NCBI GenBank assembly: GCA_016779205.1 | Contig: JADHOC010000004.1 | Coordinates: 62,001-126,000 of the forward strand | DNA: 64,000 nt | From: Planctomycetota bacterium | GTDB lineage: Bacteria; Planctomycetota; UBA1135; GCA-002686595 | Reading direction: 5' to 3' | In this document: piece after piece, positions 25,202-33,618 of the stretch | How positions within the stretch are numbered: the first letter of the stretch is position 1 | How the letters are laid out: each line of letters starts with the position of its first letter | Notes under the pieces: model-generated | The model's input: the letters and a program-made list of their open reading frames with translations, nothing else | What the model was told of the DNA's origin: nothing | Databases searched by the model: none | Position numbers and translations under genes: made by a program

Positions 25202-26050
25202 CTAGTTCGAGCGACCGCGCTCGGAGGCCTTCTTCAGGAAGGCCTTCTCCGAGCGGCTGAGGGAGCCGATCCCCTCGCGGTTGATCTTCTCCAGCAGCGC
25301 GTCCAGCCGCTGCCGGTCTCCGATGCTCCGCTCCGCTGCCGCCACCGCGCGCTTGCGCTCCAGGCCCGCGATGGGGTCCTTCATGAGGAGCCCGTAGCGC
25401 GCCCCGAGGAAGCCGTAGAGCGCGCCGCCCAGGTGGATCAGGTGAGCGACGTTGCCCGAGGTCGGAGCCCCGGAGAGCTGGAGGACGAGCGGGTAGAGGT
25501 CCGACGCCACGTAGAGAGCCGCCATCACCCACAGCTTCACGGGGATGAAGATGAACAGCACCTGGGTGTGCGGGCGGAGGGTCGCGGTGGCCACCACCAC
25601 GCCCATGATCGCGCCGGAGGCACCGATCGCCGGGAGGTACGCCTCCTGTCCCTTGGAGAGCTCCACGACCAGGTGCAGGAGCGCCCCGGCCATCGCCGCT
25701 CCCATGTAGTGCGTGATGAAGCGCCGGGACCCGATGATCCCCTCGAGCATGGTGCCGAAGAAGTACAGCACCAGCATGTTGAAGAGCAGGTGCCCGAGGC
25801 CCCCCATGTCGTGAAGGAAGGCGTAGGTGCCCAGCTGCCACACCGCAGGGACGAACGAGCGCCACATGTCCGGGTCCAGCCCGAAGGTGTCGAGGAAGAA
25901 GTCCTGCAGCCGCAGTGACCCGAGCCCCACCACCGCCAGGAAGACGAAGACCGTCACGTTGGCGATCAGCAGCCGCCGGACCCACGGGGTGAGCGGCGGA
26001 AAGGAGACCTGCGGCCGCGGCTGGCCGTACCTGTCGTCGTAGTTCGTCAT
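25202..26050 (-). CDS. Rhomboid-family intramembrane serine protease
   Basis: 282 residues with six to seven membrane segments. The catalytic serine is in GASGAIMG (Ser145), and the partner histidine lies in VAHLIHLGGALYGF (His206). HLLFNMLVLYFFGTMLE is the conserved TM2 segment with His/Asn of the oxyanion region. The C-terminus is a basic soluble helix pair (residues 225-282), common in planctomycete rhomboids. It cleaves type I membrane proteins within the membrane; substrate unknown. Ends an operon-like run after folD. Confidence 0.92.
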   Translation of the reverse strand: MTNYDDRYGQPRPQVSFPPLTPWVRRLLIANVTVFVFLAVVGLGSLRLQDFFLDTFGLDPDMWRSFVPAVWQLGTYAFLHDMGGLGHLLFNMLVLYFFGTMLEGIIGSRRFITHYMGAAMAGALLHLVVELSKGQEAYLPAIGASGAIMGVVVATATLRPHTQVLFIFIPVKLWVMAALYVASDLYPLVLQLSGAPTSGNVAHLIHLGGALYGFLGARYGLLMKDPIAGLERKRAVAAAERSIGDRQRLDALLEKINREGIGSLSRSEKAFLKKASERGRSN

Positions 26051-26077
26051 CCCTGGATCAGGAGGTCCGCTCGAGGA

Positions 26078-26971
26078 TCAACCCCGCCCCTGACGGCGAC
26101 GGGAGGTCTCGAGCGTGTTGGCCAGCAGCATGGCGATCGTCATGGGGCCCACCCCGCCGGGGACCGGCGTGATGGCCGAGGCCCGCTCCCGTGCTCCCTC
26201 GAAGTCCACGTCACCGCGGAGCTTGCCGTCCTCGCCGCGGTTGATCCCGACGTCGAGGACCACGGCGCCCTCCTTGATCCAGGACCCCTTCACGAGCTCC
26301 GTGACCCCGACGGCGGCGACCACCACGTCGGCAGCCCGGCAGTGGGCCTCGAGGTCCCGCGTGCGGCTGTGACAGACGGTGACGGTCGCGTTCCTCGCCA
26401 GGGCCAGCTGCGCGAAGGGCTTGCCCACGAGGTGGGACCGGCCGATCACCACCACGTCCTTGCCGGCGAGGGAGATGCCGTGCCGGTCACAGATCTCGAT
26501 GCAGCCCGCAGGGGTGCACGGCACCAGCCCGTCCTGGCCGAGCACGAGGCGCGCGATGTTGTCCTTGGTCAGGCCGTCCACGTCCTTGGCGGGATCGATG
26601 AGCTCGGTGACCGCGTCCGAGTCCAGGCCCCTGGGCAGCGGCAGCTGCACGAGGATCCCGTCCACGGCGTCCTCGTCGTTGAGCCGCCGGACCGTCGCCT
26701 CCACGTCGGCCTGCGCGCTATCCGCGGGCATACGAACGGTCTCGACCCGGAAGCCGGCCTCCGTGGCTGCGCGGTCCTTGGACCGCACGTAGACCTGGCT
26801 CGCGGGGTCGTCCCCCACCAGCACCACGGTCAGCCCGGGCTGTCGGCCGCCGCCGGAGACGAGGGCCTCGACCCCCGCCGCCACATCGGACCGAACCGCG
26901 GCAGCGGTGGCCTTGCCGTCGAGGACCTGGGCGCCGCCCGTGGCGGCCGAGGGGTTGGATTCCTGGCTCAT
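26078..26971 (-). CDS. folD: Bifunctional methylenetetrahydrofolate dehydrogenase/cyclohydrolase
   Basis: 297 residues. Visible are the substrate site VYVRSKDRAATEAG with its Lys, ILVQLPLPRGLD, PCTPAGCIEI, the NAD(P)-binding VVVIGRSHLVGKPFAQL, and the closing GGVGPMTIAMLLANT. It supplies one-carbon folate units in the cytoplasm. The ATG overlaps the ccsA stop (ATGA), so it is coupled to the cytochrome maturation operon although the functions look unrelated. Confidence 0.97.
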   Translation of the reverse strand: MSQESNPSAATGGAQVLDGKATAAAVRSDVAAGVEALVSGGGRQPGLTVVLVGDDPASQVYVRSKDRAATEAGFRVETVRMPADSAQADVEATVRRLNDEDAVDGILVQLPLPRGLDSDAVTELIDPAKDVDGLTKDNIARLVLGQDGLVPCTPAGCIEICDRHGISLAGKDVVVIGRSHLVGKPFAQLALARNATVTVCHSRTRDLEAHCRAADVVVAAVGVTELVKGSWIKEGAVVLDVGINRGEDGKLRGDVDFEGARERASAITPVPGGVGPMTIAMLLANTLETSRRRQGRG

Positions 26972-29058
26972 GCTGCCCCGAGGTTACGCCGGGGACGAAC
27001 CAGGAGGTACCACCCACCCAGGGAGACCGCGACGAAGCCAGCCACCAGGTAGTAGTAGGTCCACAGGGTCCCGAGGACGCCCTCGGTGAATCCATAGGAG
27101 TGCAGGCCCACGCCGAGCTGGTTCACGTGGAACCAGGAGAAGGCCACGATCGAGCCGCCGATCACGGCGAGCACCGCGACGCCGAAGTCCTTGATGTAGC
27201 CGCCCATGCGCGCGTGGAGGATGACCAGCTCGTAGAGCACGATCATCAGGGCGCCGTTCTCCTTGGGGTCCCAGCCCCAGAAGCGACCCCAGGAGTCGTT
27301 GGCCCAGACGCCCCCGAGGATGGTCCCCACGACGGAGAACAGGAGGCCAAAGCAGAGGACGCCGTACGTCATCCGGCCGAAGCGGCGGAACCACTCGGCC
27401 TGCTCCCGGGAGAGCTCCGGCCCCCGGTTCTTGAGCCCGCGACCCAGCCGGAGGATCAACCACACGTGCCCGAGCGCCGCGGCGAGCAGGCCCGCGGAGT
27501 ACCCCATGGTCACGGTGGTGACGTGGGTCGCGAGCCAGAAGTTCGTGTTGAGGACGGCGATCAGCCCCCCCATGGTGTCGCCCTGGCTGGCGGCCTCCAC
27601 CGCCTCGTAGCGCATGGCCAGGAACATCCCGGCGGCGCCCAGCGTGGCCCCCAGCGCGAGGGCAACCCGCTCCCTCGTGAGCCGCTCGGCGGCGAGGCAA
27701 ACCAGGACCGCGATCGAGGTGATGAAGAGGATCGTCTCGTAGAGCGTGGCCACCGGCGGCCGCTCCAGGAGCAAGCAGCGGACCGTCACCCCGATCGACG
27801 CGGAGGCGAGGCCGCCCGCCACCAGGAACCACGTGAGCCGCGGGAGAAGCACCCCCTTCGGCCGGAGCCAGGAGAGGGCCACGGTCAGGAACCCGAGCAG
27901 GAAGAAGACGAGGGCCTTCGTGAAGTAGTCCCGCTTGTAGTACCCCACCTCCATCGGGATCTTCTCGAACTCCCCGCGCCCCATGGCCGCCGCCTTGCCC
28001 GCCTCGAACGCGGCGAGGACCGCGGGGCCGATCGCGTCGACGCGACTCTCGACCCCTGCGAGATCCGCGTAGGCTGAGAAGAGCTCGAGCTCCCCGGCGG
28101 TGGGGTCGGCCTGCGCGGGGTCGAGCTTGCGCTGGAGCAGCTCCCCCGCGGTCCGCCACTTCTCCTCCCCGCCGTCCTCGGCGGGGAACATGGCCAGGCT
28201 GTAGTCGGCCGTCTCGATGAGGAGGATGATCCCGTTGTAGAGCGGCGCGATGGCGCGATCTCGATCGTCACCCTCCGCGACCCCCTCGGCGGCCTGGCGC
28301 CAGGTCAGAGCCTCCGACCAGCGCTCGAGGACCACCTGGGCGCCGATGCTCCCGCCGTCCGCAGCCCCCGGGTAGATCTCCAGCAGCTCAGCGGGCGCCT
28401 CCGGACCCAGCCGGGCGGCGAGGCCGCTGAACGTGAGCTCGAGCACCTCGTACTGGATGATGTTCTCCCGGAGCGCGATCAGCTGGGTGTCGACCCGGGT
28501 CCGCTCGGAGGCCTCCTTGGCGAAGGCTGACTTCGCGAGCTCCTCCATCTCGCCGCGCCCGGAGGACAGCTGGTTGTAGGAGTAGCGATCTCGACGCTTC
28601 CGCCCCTCGAAGCGCAGCCCCATCGCCTCGAGCACGGCGTTGTCGTCCACGAGGAACAGCTCGTAGGTCCGCGCCTGCTCCGGGAAGAACATGGCGTCCA
28701 GGTACCAGGTGGTCGGGCTGAGCTTCTCCGGCGCCGTGGGGAGCCCGGAGTCCGCGGGGATCTCGAAGCTCCGCTTGCCGTTCGTGTTCAGCATCCTGAA
28801 CCCCGCCACGGTCGAGAGCGGCTTGACCCGGCCCCGGTCCTGGACCGGGAGCTGGCCGAAGGCCTCCACCACGTCCTCGGGCCAGGGCTGGGTCCGGGTC
28901 ACCTCCACGTCGGCGCGCTCGACCTTGCGCTGCGCCGCCGCGGGGGAGGCGCCGGCCAGCCCCAGCACGAGGAGCACCAACGACGCCACGAGCCTCGACC
29001 GCCGCAAGCCGTCGCGGGCGACGCACGTGCCGATGAAGAGGTTGAGCTGGGGGATCAT
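26968..29058 (-). CDS. ccsA: Cytochrome c biogenesis protein CcsA with large N-terminal extension
   Basis: 696 residues. An N-terminal hydrophobic helix and Ala-rich cleavage-like region (LVLLVLGLAGASPAAAQ) precede about 330 soluble, exported residues. This region starts with the PVQDRGRVKPLSTVAGFRML motif found in fused System II proteins. Then a membrane helix (near residue 365) leads to the CcsA core of about eight helices with the heme-handling WWD motif (WGRFWGWDPKENGALMI) and flanking histidines (for example HVTTVTMGYSAG, HVNQLGVGLHSYG). With ResB it forms the System II heme ligation complex for c-type cytochromes. Its ATG overlaps the resB stop. Confidence 0.92.
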   Translation of the reverse strand: MIPQLNLFIGTCVARDGLRRSRLVASLVLLVLGLAGASPAAAQRKVERADVEVTRTQPWPEDVVEAFGQLPVQDRGRVKPLSTVAGFRMLNTNGKRSFEIPADSGLPTAPEKLSPTTWYLDAMFFPEQARTYELFLVDDNAVLEAMGLRFEGRKRRDRYSYNQLSSGRGEMEELAKSAFAKEASERTRVDTQLIALRENIIQYEVLELTFSGLAARLGPEAPAELLEIYPGAADGGSIGAQVVLERWSEALTWRQAAEGVAEGDDRDRAIAPLYNGIILLIETADYSLAMFPAEDGGEEKWRTAGELLQRKLDPAQADPTAGELELFSAYADLAGVESRVDAIGPAVLAAFEAGKAAAMGRGEFEKIPMEVGYYKRDYFTKALVFFLLGFLTVALSWLRPKGVLLPRLTWFLVAGGLASASIGVTVRCLLLERPPVATLYETILFITSIAVLVCLAAERLTRERVALALGATLGAAGMFLAMRYEAVEAASQGDTMGGLIAVLNTNFWLATHVTTVTMGYSAGLLAAALGHVWLILRLGRGLKNRGPELSREQAEWFRRFGRMTYGVLCFGLLFSVVGTILGGVWANDSWGRFWGWDPKENGALMIVLYELVILHARMGGYIKDFGVAVLAVIGGSIVAFSWFHVNQLGVGLHSYGFTEGVLGTLWTYYYLVAGFVAVSLGGWYLLVRPRRNLGAA

Positions 29059-30272
29059 CGCGGGTCACCTTGGGCAGAAGCCGCCTGGGCGGCGCGCCGG
29101 CGCTCCTTGCCCAGGAAGAGGAAGAGGCGGTCGAGGAAGGTCCAGATCAGGCCGAGGGCGATCACCGCCACCGAGATCCAGGGGATCCGGTCGCTCGGGT
29201 TCCGGGAGACGGCGAGGACGGTGTAGGGCTCGCCGGGGACGCCTTCAGGGGGACCGTAGCTCGCCTGATAGATGATGAGGCCGTCCGAGCGAAGCGGCTT
29301 GTTCATCTCGATCAGCACGGGGACCTCGGAGCCATCCTCGTCGATCTGCACCACGGAGCTCGAGTACGCGCGCGCCATGGAGATCCCGGGGTGGTCGTCC
29401 TTGGTGAACTCCTCGAGGCGCAGGCTGAAGGGCATGGAGTGGCGCCGGTGCCGGAGCGCCACCGCCCAGTCCTTGCCCCCCGCCTCGAAGGTGAGCGGGT
29501 GCTGGTCCCGACCGAAGACAAAGGACTCTGCCACCGTCCGACCGTTCAGCGTCTCGGCGCGCAGGTAGAGACCTGGCACGTCAGCCTCCGCCTCCTTGCT
29601 GCGCCGCTGCTCGGCGAGGAAGAAGCCGTCGTAGTCCGGCGCGTCCATCTCCTCCCCTGGCGCGAGTCGCGCGACCGGGGTGGGGACCGAGTTCCGCATG
29701 TAGCGCGTCGCGACGAGCCGGAAGGGCAGGTCCGCCGTCTCGAGGACGCGCTGGCTCCCCCCATCGAGGCCCTCGAGCCGATCCTCGGGGAGCGTGTACT
29801 CCTGCACGTCGCGGGTCTGGGAGGCGTCCCAGAGGACGAGCTCCCAGCCCGAGTACTCCTCGAAGTTCGCGCCCTGCTCGCCCTCCTTCAGGGCGATCCT
29901 CCCGTAGATGCTCGTGGCGTGCTCCACGAGCCCGCCGAGCATCATGAGCGCGATGCCCACGTGGGCGATGATGACGCCCACGGTGCGCCGCGACTTCCGG
30001 ATCCGGACCATCCCGCCGACCAGGAGGTTGACCGTGAACAGGCCCATCGTGATGTAGCCGCCGGGCAGCAGCAGGCGCAGCTTCCCCGCCTTGGCGAACA
30101 CGATCCACGACTCGAAGTACTCCTCCTGGACCTGGTGGATGCCCTTCTCCACCTGCTCAAGCGTGCCGAGCCAGGTCAGCAGGAACAGGTTCACGAGGAG
30201 GGCCACCGCCAGCCAGAAGGACCCCAGCGGAGCGAGGATCTTGCCCGTGAGGGTCGTCGGTTTCTTCGCCAT
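29055..30272 (-). CDS. resB: Cytochrome c biogenesis protein ResB
   Basis: 405 residues. Membrane segments occur at about residues 12-33, 65-85 and 95-115, and near residue 370 (ISVAVIALGLIWTFLDRLFLFL). Between them lies a large exported beta-rich domain, the normal ResB/Ccs1 plan. It is the partner of CcsA in System II maturation and probably holds apocytochrome or heme. Immediately upstream of and overlapping ccsA. The pentaheme cytochrome further right in this window is a plausible client. Confidence 0.88.
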   Translation of the reverse strand: MAKKPTTLTGKILAPLGSFWLAVALLVNLFLLTWLGTLEQVEKGIHQVQEEYFESWIVFAKAGKLRLLLPGGYITMGLFTVNLLVGGMVRIRKSRRTVGVIIAHVGIALMMLGGLVEHATSIYGRIALKEGEQGANFEEYSGWELVLWDASQTRDVQEYTLPEDRLEGLDGGSQRVLETADLPFRLVATRYMRNSVPTPVARLAPGEEMDAPDYDGFFLAEQRRSKEAEADVPGLYLRAETLNGRTVAESFVFGRDQHPLTFEAGGKDWAVALRHRRHSMPFSLRLEEFTKDDHPGISMARAYSSSVVQIDEDGSEVPVLIEMNKPLRSDGLIIYQASYGPPEGVPGEPYTVLAVSRNPSDRIPWISVAVIALGLIWTFLDRLFLFLGKERRRAAQAASAQGDPR

Positions 30273-30285
30273 GGAGCGTCCCGGT

Positions 30286-31458
30286 TCAGCGAACCCCGAT
30301 GGAGTTCGCGAGGCTGATGAAGTCGGCGCGGATCGCGGCCACTTCCGCGCTGGGCCCGGTGGCCTTGAGGGTCACGATGACCCCCGCGTTCTCGACGATG
30401 GCGGCGAGCATGCGCTGTTCGGGCTTCGGCTCCGGGTCGCGCATCCCCTGTAGCGCCCCGGCTCCCTCGAACACCGTGGCCATCCGGCCCAGCATCGGAG
30501 TGGTCTCGAGCGCCGCGAGCCCGGCCTCGTCGAGGGCGTCGAGGCCCAGCTGCGCCGCCCAACGATTCACGTTGGCGAGCACCCCGCCCCGGGCCGTGGA
30601 GATGTACATCTCCACGTCTCCCTTGCGGAAGGTCACCTCCCGGAAGGAGCTGCTGGCCGCCTGCTCGGCCCAGCCGACAGGGGCATCCCAGCGGAGCCAG
30701 GACGCGGACGCGCCTGGCGGCGGGCCGGCGGATGACCCCGCACCAGGCGAGCTCGACGGCCGCGCTGCAAGGGCCAGGCTATCGAGGAACCCGTGGAAGG
30801 CCCCGCGCTGATCCGCCAGCAGGTCCGCGGGCCCGGTCATCTTGACGAAGAGCGCGGATTGGTCCCGGGCGAACACCGCGCCGTAGAGGCCGGCGTCAGG
30901 GATCTTCGTCCCGTCCATCCCCTCATAGCTGCCGTGCAGCTCCACGTACGTGGCGGCCTGGTCAAAGACCGTGCGCTCCCCGAGGGCGAGGAACTCCTCG
31001 TCGCTCATGGGCGCGAGCCCGACCTGCCTGCGCCAGCGGTCCAGGTTCGCGCGCACGCCCCCGCCGTTCCCCATCAGCATGGTCAGCGTGACCTCCGCGG
31101 GCTGCTCGCCGGGGATCTGCAGGTTGATGATCCTGAACTGGGTGGGCGGCAGCTCCTCCCACCCATCGGGGAGGTCGTACTCGAACATCGCCGCCAGCTC
31201 CGCGCCGCTGGGCGCGCTGCCGCGGGCGGGATCGACCGGCTGCGTGGCGCCCGCGGCGTCGGACCGCTGCCGGAGGGGCAGGCGCTCCGTCACCGTGGCG
31301 CCCGGCCGCACCGGGAGGGTCGGGCGCTCCGAGGTCCGGCGGCCGTCGATCTCGACCACCTCGCCGGGGCCGCAGCCCAGGAGCGTGAGGGCCCCGAGGA
31401 GGGCCGTGACCGCAGGCACGTGGCGACCGAGACCGGAGCGATGGGGATCGGTGATCAT
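30286..31458 (-). CDS. Lipoprotein with internal duplication
   Basis: 390 residues from the ATG at 31458, which places a lipobox (TLLGC, Cys near residue 29) after a short hydrophobic helix. Two homologous copies of about 140 residues are visible. Copy one starts at YDLPDGWEELPPTQFRI and includes NGGGVRANLDRWRRQVGL; copy two starts at WDAPVGWAEQAASSSFREVT and includes ARGGVLANVNRWAAQLGL. The copies are separated by a Pro/Ser/Gly-rich linker. No enzyme motif found. It sits 13 bases ahead of resB, so it may take part in cytochrome maturation or simply share the transcript. Confidence 0.78.
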   Translation of the reverse strand: MITDPHRSGLGRHVPAVTALLGALTLLGCGPGEVVEIDGRRTSERPTLPVRPGATVTERLPLRQRSDAAGATQPVDPARGSAPSGAELAAMFEYDLPDGWEELPPTQFRIINLQIPGEQPAEVTLTMLMGNGGGVRANLDRWRRQVGLAPMSDEEFLALGERTVFDQAATYVELHGSYEGMDGTKIPDAGLYGAVFARDQSALFVKMTGPADLLADQRGAFHGFLDSLALAARPSSSPGAGSSAGPPPGASASWLRWDAPVGWAEQAASSSFREVTFRKGDVEMYISTARGGVLANVNRWAAQLGLDALDEAGLAALETTPMLGRMATVFEGAGALQGMRDPEPKPEQRMLAAIVENAGVIVTLKATGPSAEVAAIRADFISLANSIGVR

Positions 31459-31486
31459 GCCCGTATTCTGGGCGATCCAGGGCCGC

Positions 31487-32545
31487 TCACCAGCGGCGGT
31501 CGAGAACAAACTCGGTGAGTGCATGCAGCGCGTCACGCGAGGGACCCTCGGGCAGACGATTGAGCCGCGCACGCGCGCGCTCCACCAGGGTCCGCGCGCG
31601 GCCCCGCGCCTCCTGGATCCCCGGCCCGAGGTCACACACCTCTAGCAGGCGCCCGAGGCGTCCACCCGGCTCATCCTCGAGCCCGGGCAGGGTGTAGGCA
31701 TCGCGGATCGCGGCCCGGGTGGAGGGCTGTGCGTCTCGATAGGTGTGCATCACGGCAAGGGTCACCTTCCCGTCCTCCACGTCGGTCCCCGTGCTCTTCC
31801 CGGCGACCGCCTCGTCCCCCTCCAGATCGATCAGGTCGTCGACGATCTGGAACGCGAGGCCCAGCTCACGGCCGAAGGCCCGCATCTCCGCGCCATCGAA
31901 CTCCGACCCGCCCGGATAGCGCATGCCCAGCTCACAGGCCGCTCCGTAGAGGGCCCCGGTCTTCGCCGTCGCGATCCGCTCGTAGTTCTCCACCGGCATC
32001 TCGAAGTCGTAGCGCCCCGCGGCCTGCTCGATCTCCCCGGCGCAGATCTCCTGGGTGATCTGGGAGAGCAGCTGGCTCACCAGGGAGGTGGGCAGCGTGG
32101 TCGAGAGGTGGAACGCCCTCGAGTAGAGGAAGTCCCCGAGCAAGACCGCCACCTGGTTGTCCCAGCGCCGGTTCACGCTCGCCACCCGGCGGCGCTTGTC
32201 TGCGCCATCGAGCACGTCGTCGTGCACGAGGGTCGCCAGGTGGATCAGCTCCACGATGGCGGAGACCACCGCGAGGTCCCCGCGCTCCGGCGTCCCCGAG
32301 GCGCGGCCGTGGGCGCAGAGGAGGACCAGCGCGCCCCGCAGCTGCTTCCCACGGAAGCGGCCGATGTGCGCCGTCATGTCCGAGACCGCCGGGACGTCCG
32401 AGGACAGCGCGTCAGAGATCACCTCTCGCATGGCCGCGAGGTCGTTGGCGATCGGGGCCACCAGGGCCTGGAGCTGGGCGTCCTTGGGACTCATGGGAGG
32501 TCGGGAGACCGGCGCCGAGGGCCCATGGGGAGCCGATTCGGCCAC
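31487..32545 (-). CDS. Trans-isoprenyl diphosphate synthase (polyprenyl synthetase)
   Basis: 352 residues from a GTG at 32545; an ATG at 32494 is possible. The first Asp-rich motif is HDDVLDGADKRRR and the second VDDLIDLEGD, with KGKQLRGALV-type early motif FRGKQLRGALVLL. It lacks bulky residues just before the first motif, consistent with a long-chain (octaprenyl-like) product for a quinone side chain; chain length is an inference. Ten bases downstream of mobA. Confidence 0.93.
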   Translation of the reverse strand: MAESAPHGPSAPVSRPPMSPKDAQLQALVAPIANDLAAMREVISDALSSDVPAVSDMTAHIGRFRGKQLRGALVLLCAHGRASGTPERGDLAVVSAIVELIHLATLVHDDVLDGADKRRRVASVNRRWDNQVAVLLGDFLYSRAFHLSTTLPTSLVSQLLSQITQEICAGEIEQAAGRYDFEMPVENYERIATAKTGALYGAACELGMRYPGGSEFDGAEMRAFGRELGLAFQIVDDLIDLEGDEAVAGKSTGTDVEDGKVTLAVMHTYRDAQPSTRAAIRDAYTLPGLEDEPGGRLGRLLEVCDLGPGIQEARGRARTLVERARARLNRLPEGPSRDALHALTEFVLDRRW

Positions 32546-32555
32546 CCCGCGCGTC

Positions 32556-33209
32556 TCAGTGGGCGCCCGGAGGGAGGTCTCGCATCACACGATCGTAGTC
32601 GGTCACGGTGTTGAGGTTCACCAGTCGGACCGATGTCTTTTCGTCGGGATGGAGTCGTTTCAGGACCGCCGCGCGACCCCCTGTCGCAGCCGGGTCGAAG
32701 ATCGCGACCAGGCGCCGCTTCCCCGCGTCGAAGGCCGCCCGTGCCGCGGGGAGGCAGGCCAGGCGATAGACGGCGCACAGGGGCTGCTCGCGCCCGTCCA
32801 CCACCCACATGGCCGCGTCGCAGGCGCCGTCCCCGGTCGCCGCCGCGGCGTCCAGCAGGGACGAGAGCTCGCCGCTCTGCACCAGGGGCATGTCGCAGGC
32901 GAGGGCGACCACCCCTGCGGCCTCCAGCTCCCTCGCTCGCTCGAGGGCGGCGACGAGCCCCGCCAGCGGCCCGGCCCCCTCGGCGACATCGTGGATCACC
33001 GGGCGACCGGCGACCGCCGCTCCTCCACGCGGCCCACGCGCGATCTCCACGCGGCCACACATGCCCTCGAGCAAGACCGCAGCCCTCTCCATGAGCGACT
33101 GGCTTCCGCCGGCCTCCGTCGGCCAGGGGAGCAGGGCCTTGTCCTGGCCCATGCGTCGGCTCTCGCCGCCCGCGAAGACCACCCCCAGGAAGTCACTGGC
33201 TTGAGCCAA
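32556..33209 (-). CDS. mobA: Molybdenum cofactor guanylyltransferase MobA-like
   Basis: 217 residues from a TTG at 33209. The nucleotide-binding opening is VVFAGGESRRMGQDKALL, and the metal/GTP site lies around VALACDMPLV. It attaches GMP to molybdopterin to form the bis-MGD or MGD cofactor. The neighbouring tatA gene would export folded molybdoenzymes, which makes sense of the order. No alternative start has a good ribosome site. Confidence 0.88.
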   Translation of the reverse strand: MAQASDFLGVVFAGGESRRMGQDKALLPWPTEAGGSQSLMERAAVLLEGMCGRVEIARGPRGGAAVAGRPVIHDVAEGAGPLAGLVAALERARELEAAGVVALACDMPLVQSGELSSLLDAAAATGDGACDAAMWVVDGREQPLCAVYRLACLPAARAAFDAGKRRLVAIFDPAATGGRAAVLKRLHPDEKTSVRLVNLNTVTDYDRVMRDLPPGAH

Positions 33210-33266
33210 CGACGGTGCTCGCCCTGCTGGTCGAGCGACGGGGCCGGCCGCAGCCGACGCGCCGCC

Positions 33267-33500
33267 TCAGGACTGCGGGTCCCCCTCGGAGCCGGGGGCA
33301 CTCTCGATCTTCTTCGCCGGCTCCTCGTCAGGGGAGTCGAGCCCCTTCTTGAACTGCGTCACGCTCGACCCCATGGCGCGGGCCATCTCGGGGAGCTTCT
33401 TGGCGCCGAAGAGGAAGACCAGTGCACCAAGCACGATCCACAGCTCGGTGGGTCCGAGAAAGGCGAGGAGGGGCTCGGTTCGGGTGTCGTCGATCTGCAT
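33267..33500 (-). CDS. tatA: Twin-arginine translocase subunit TatA
   Basis: 77 residues from the ATG at 33500. A single membrane helix (GPTELWIVLGALVFLFGAKKLPEMAR) contains the Glu and the FGAKKLPE hinge of TatA/B proteins. A short amphipathic helix and an acidic/basic tail follow. It forms the export pore for folded proteins. TatB/TatC are not in the window. Confidence 0.93.
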   Translation of the reverse strand: MQIDDTRTEPLLAFLGPTELWIVLGALVFLFGAKKLPEMARAMGSSVTQFKKGLDSPDEEPAKKIESAPGSEGDPQS

Positions 33501-33562
33501 GTGTCCGGTTCCGTGGAGGACGGTTGGCTCCAAGTGTAGGAGAATCGGGCCCCCAATGAAGA

Positions 33563-33592
33563 GGCGGGGGGCGCCAAAGTGCGCCCCCCGCC
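33563..33592 (-). terminator. Intrinsic terminator after the Ala-rich helical gene
   Basis: Perfect 12-base stem (GGCGGGGGGCGC with GCGCCCCCCGCC) around a 6-base loop, 27-56 bases below the stop of the 33619-34491 gene. Read on the minus strand it is followed by TCTTCATT. It would separate that gene from tatA. Confidence 0.8.
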
Positions 33593-33618
33593 CCGTGAGG
33601 TTGATTCCGGGAGCCGGC

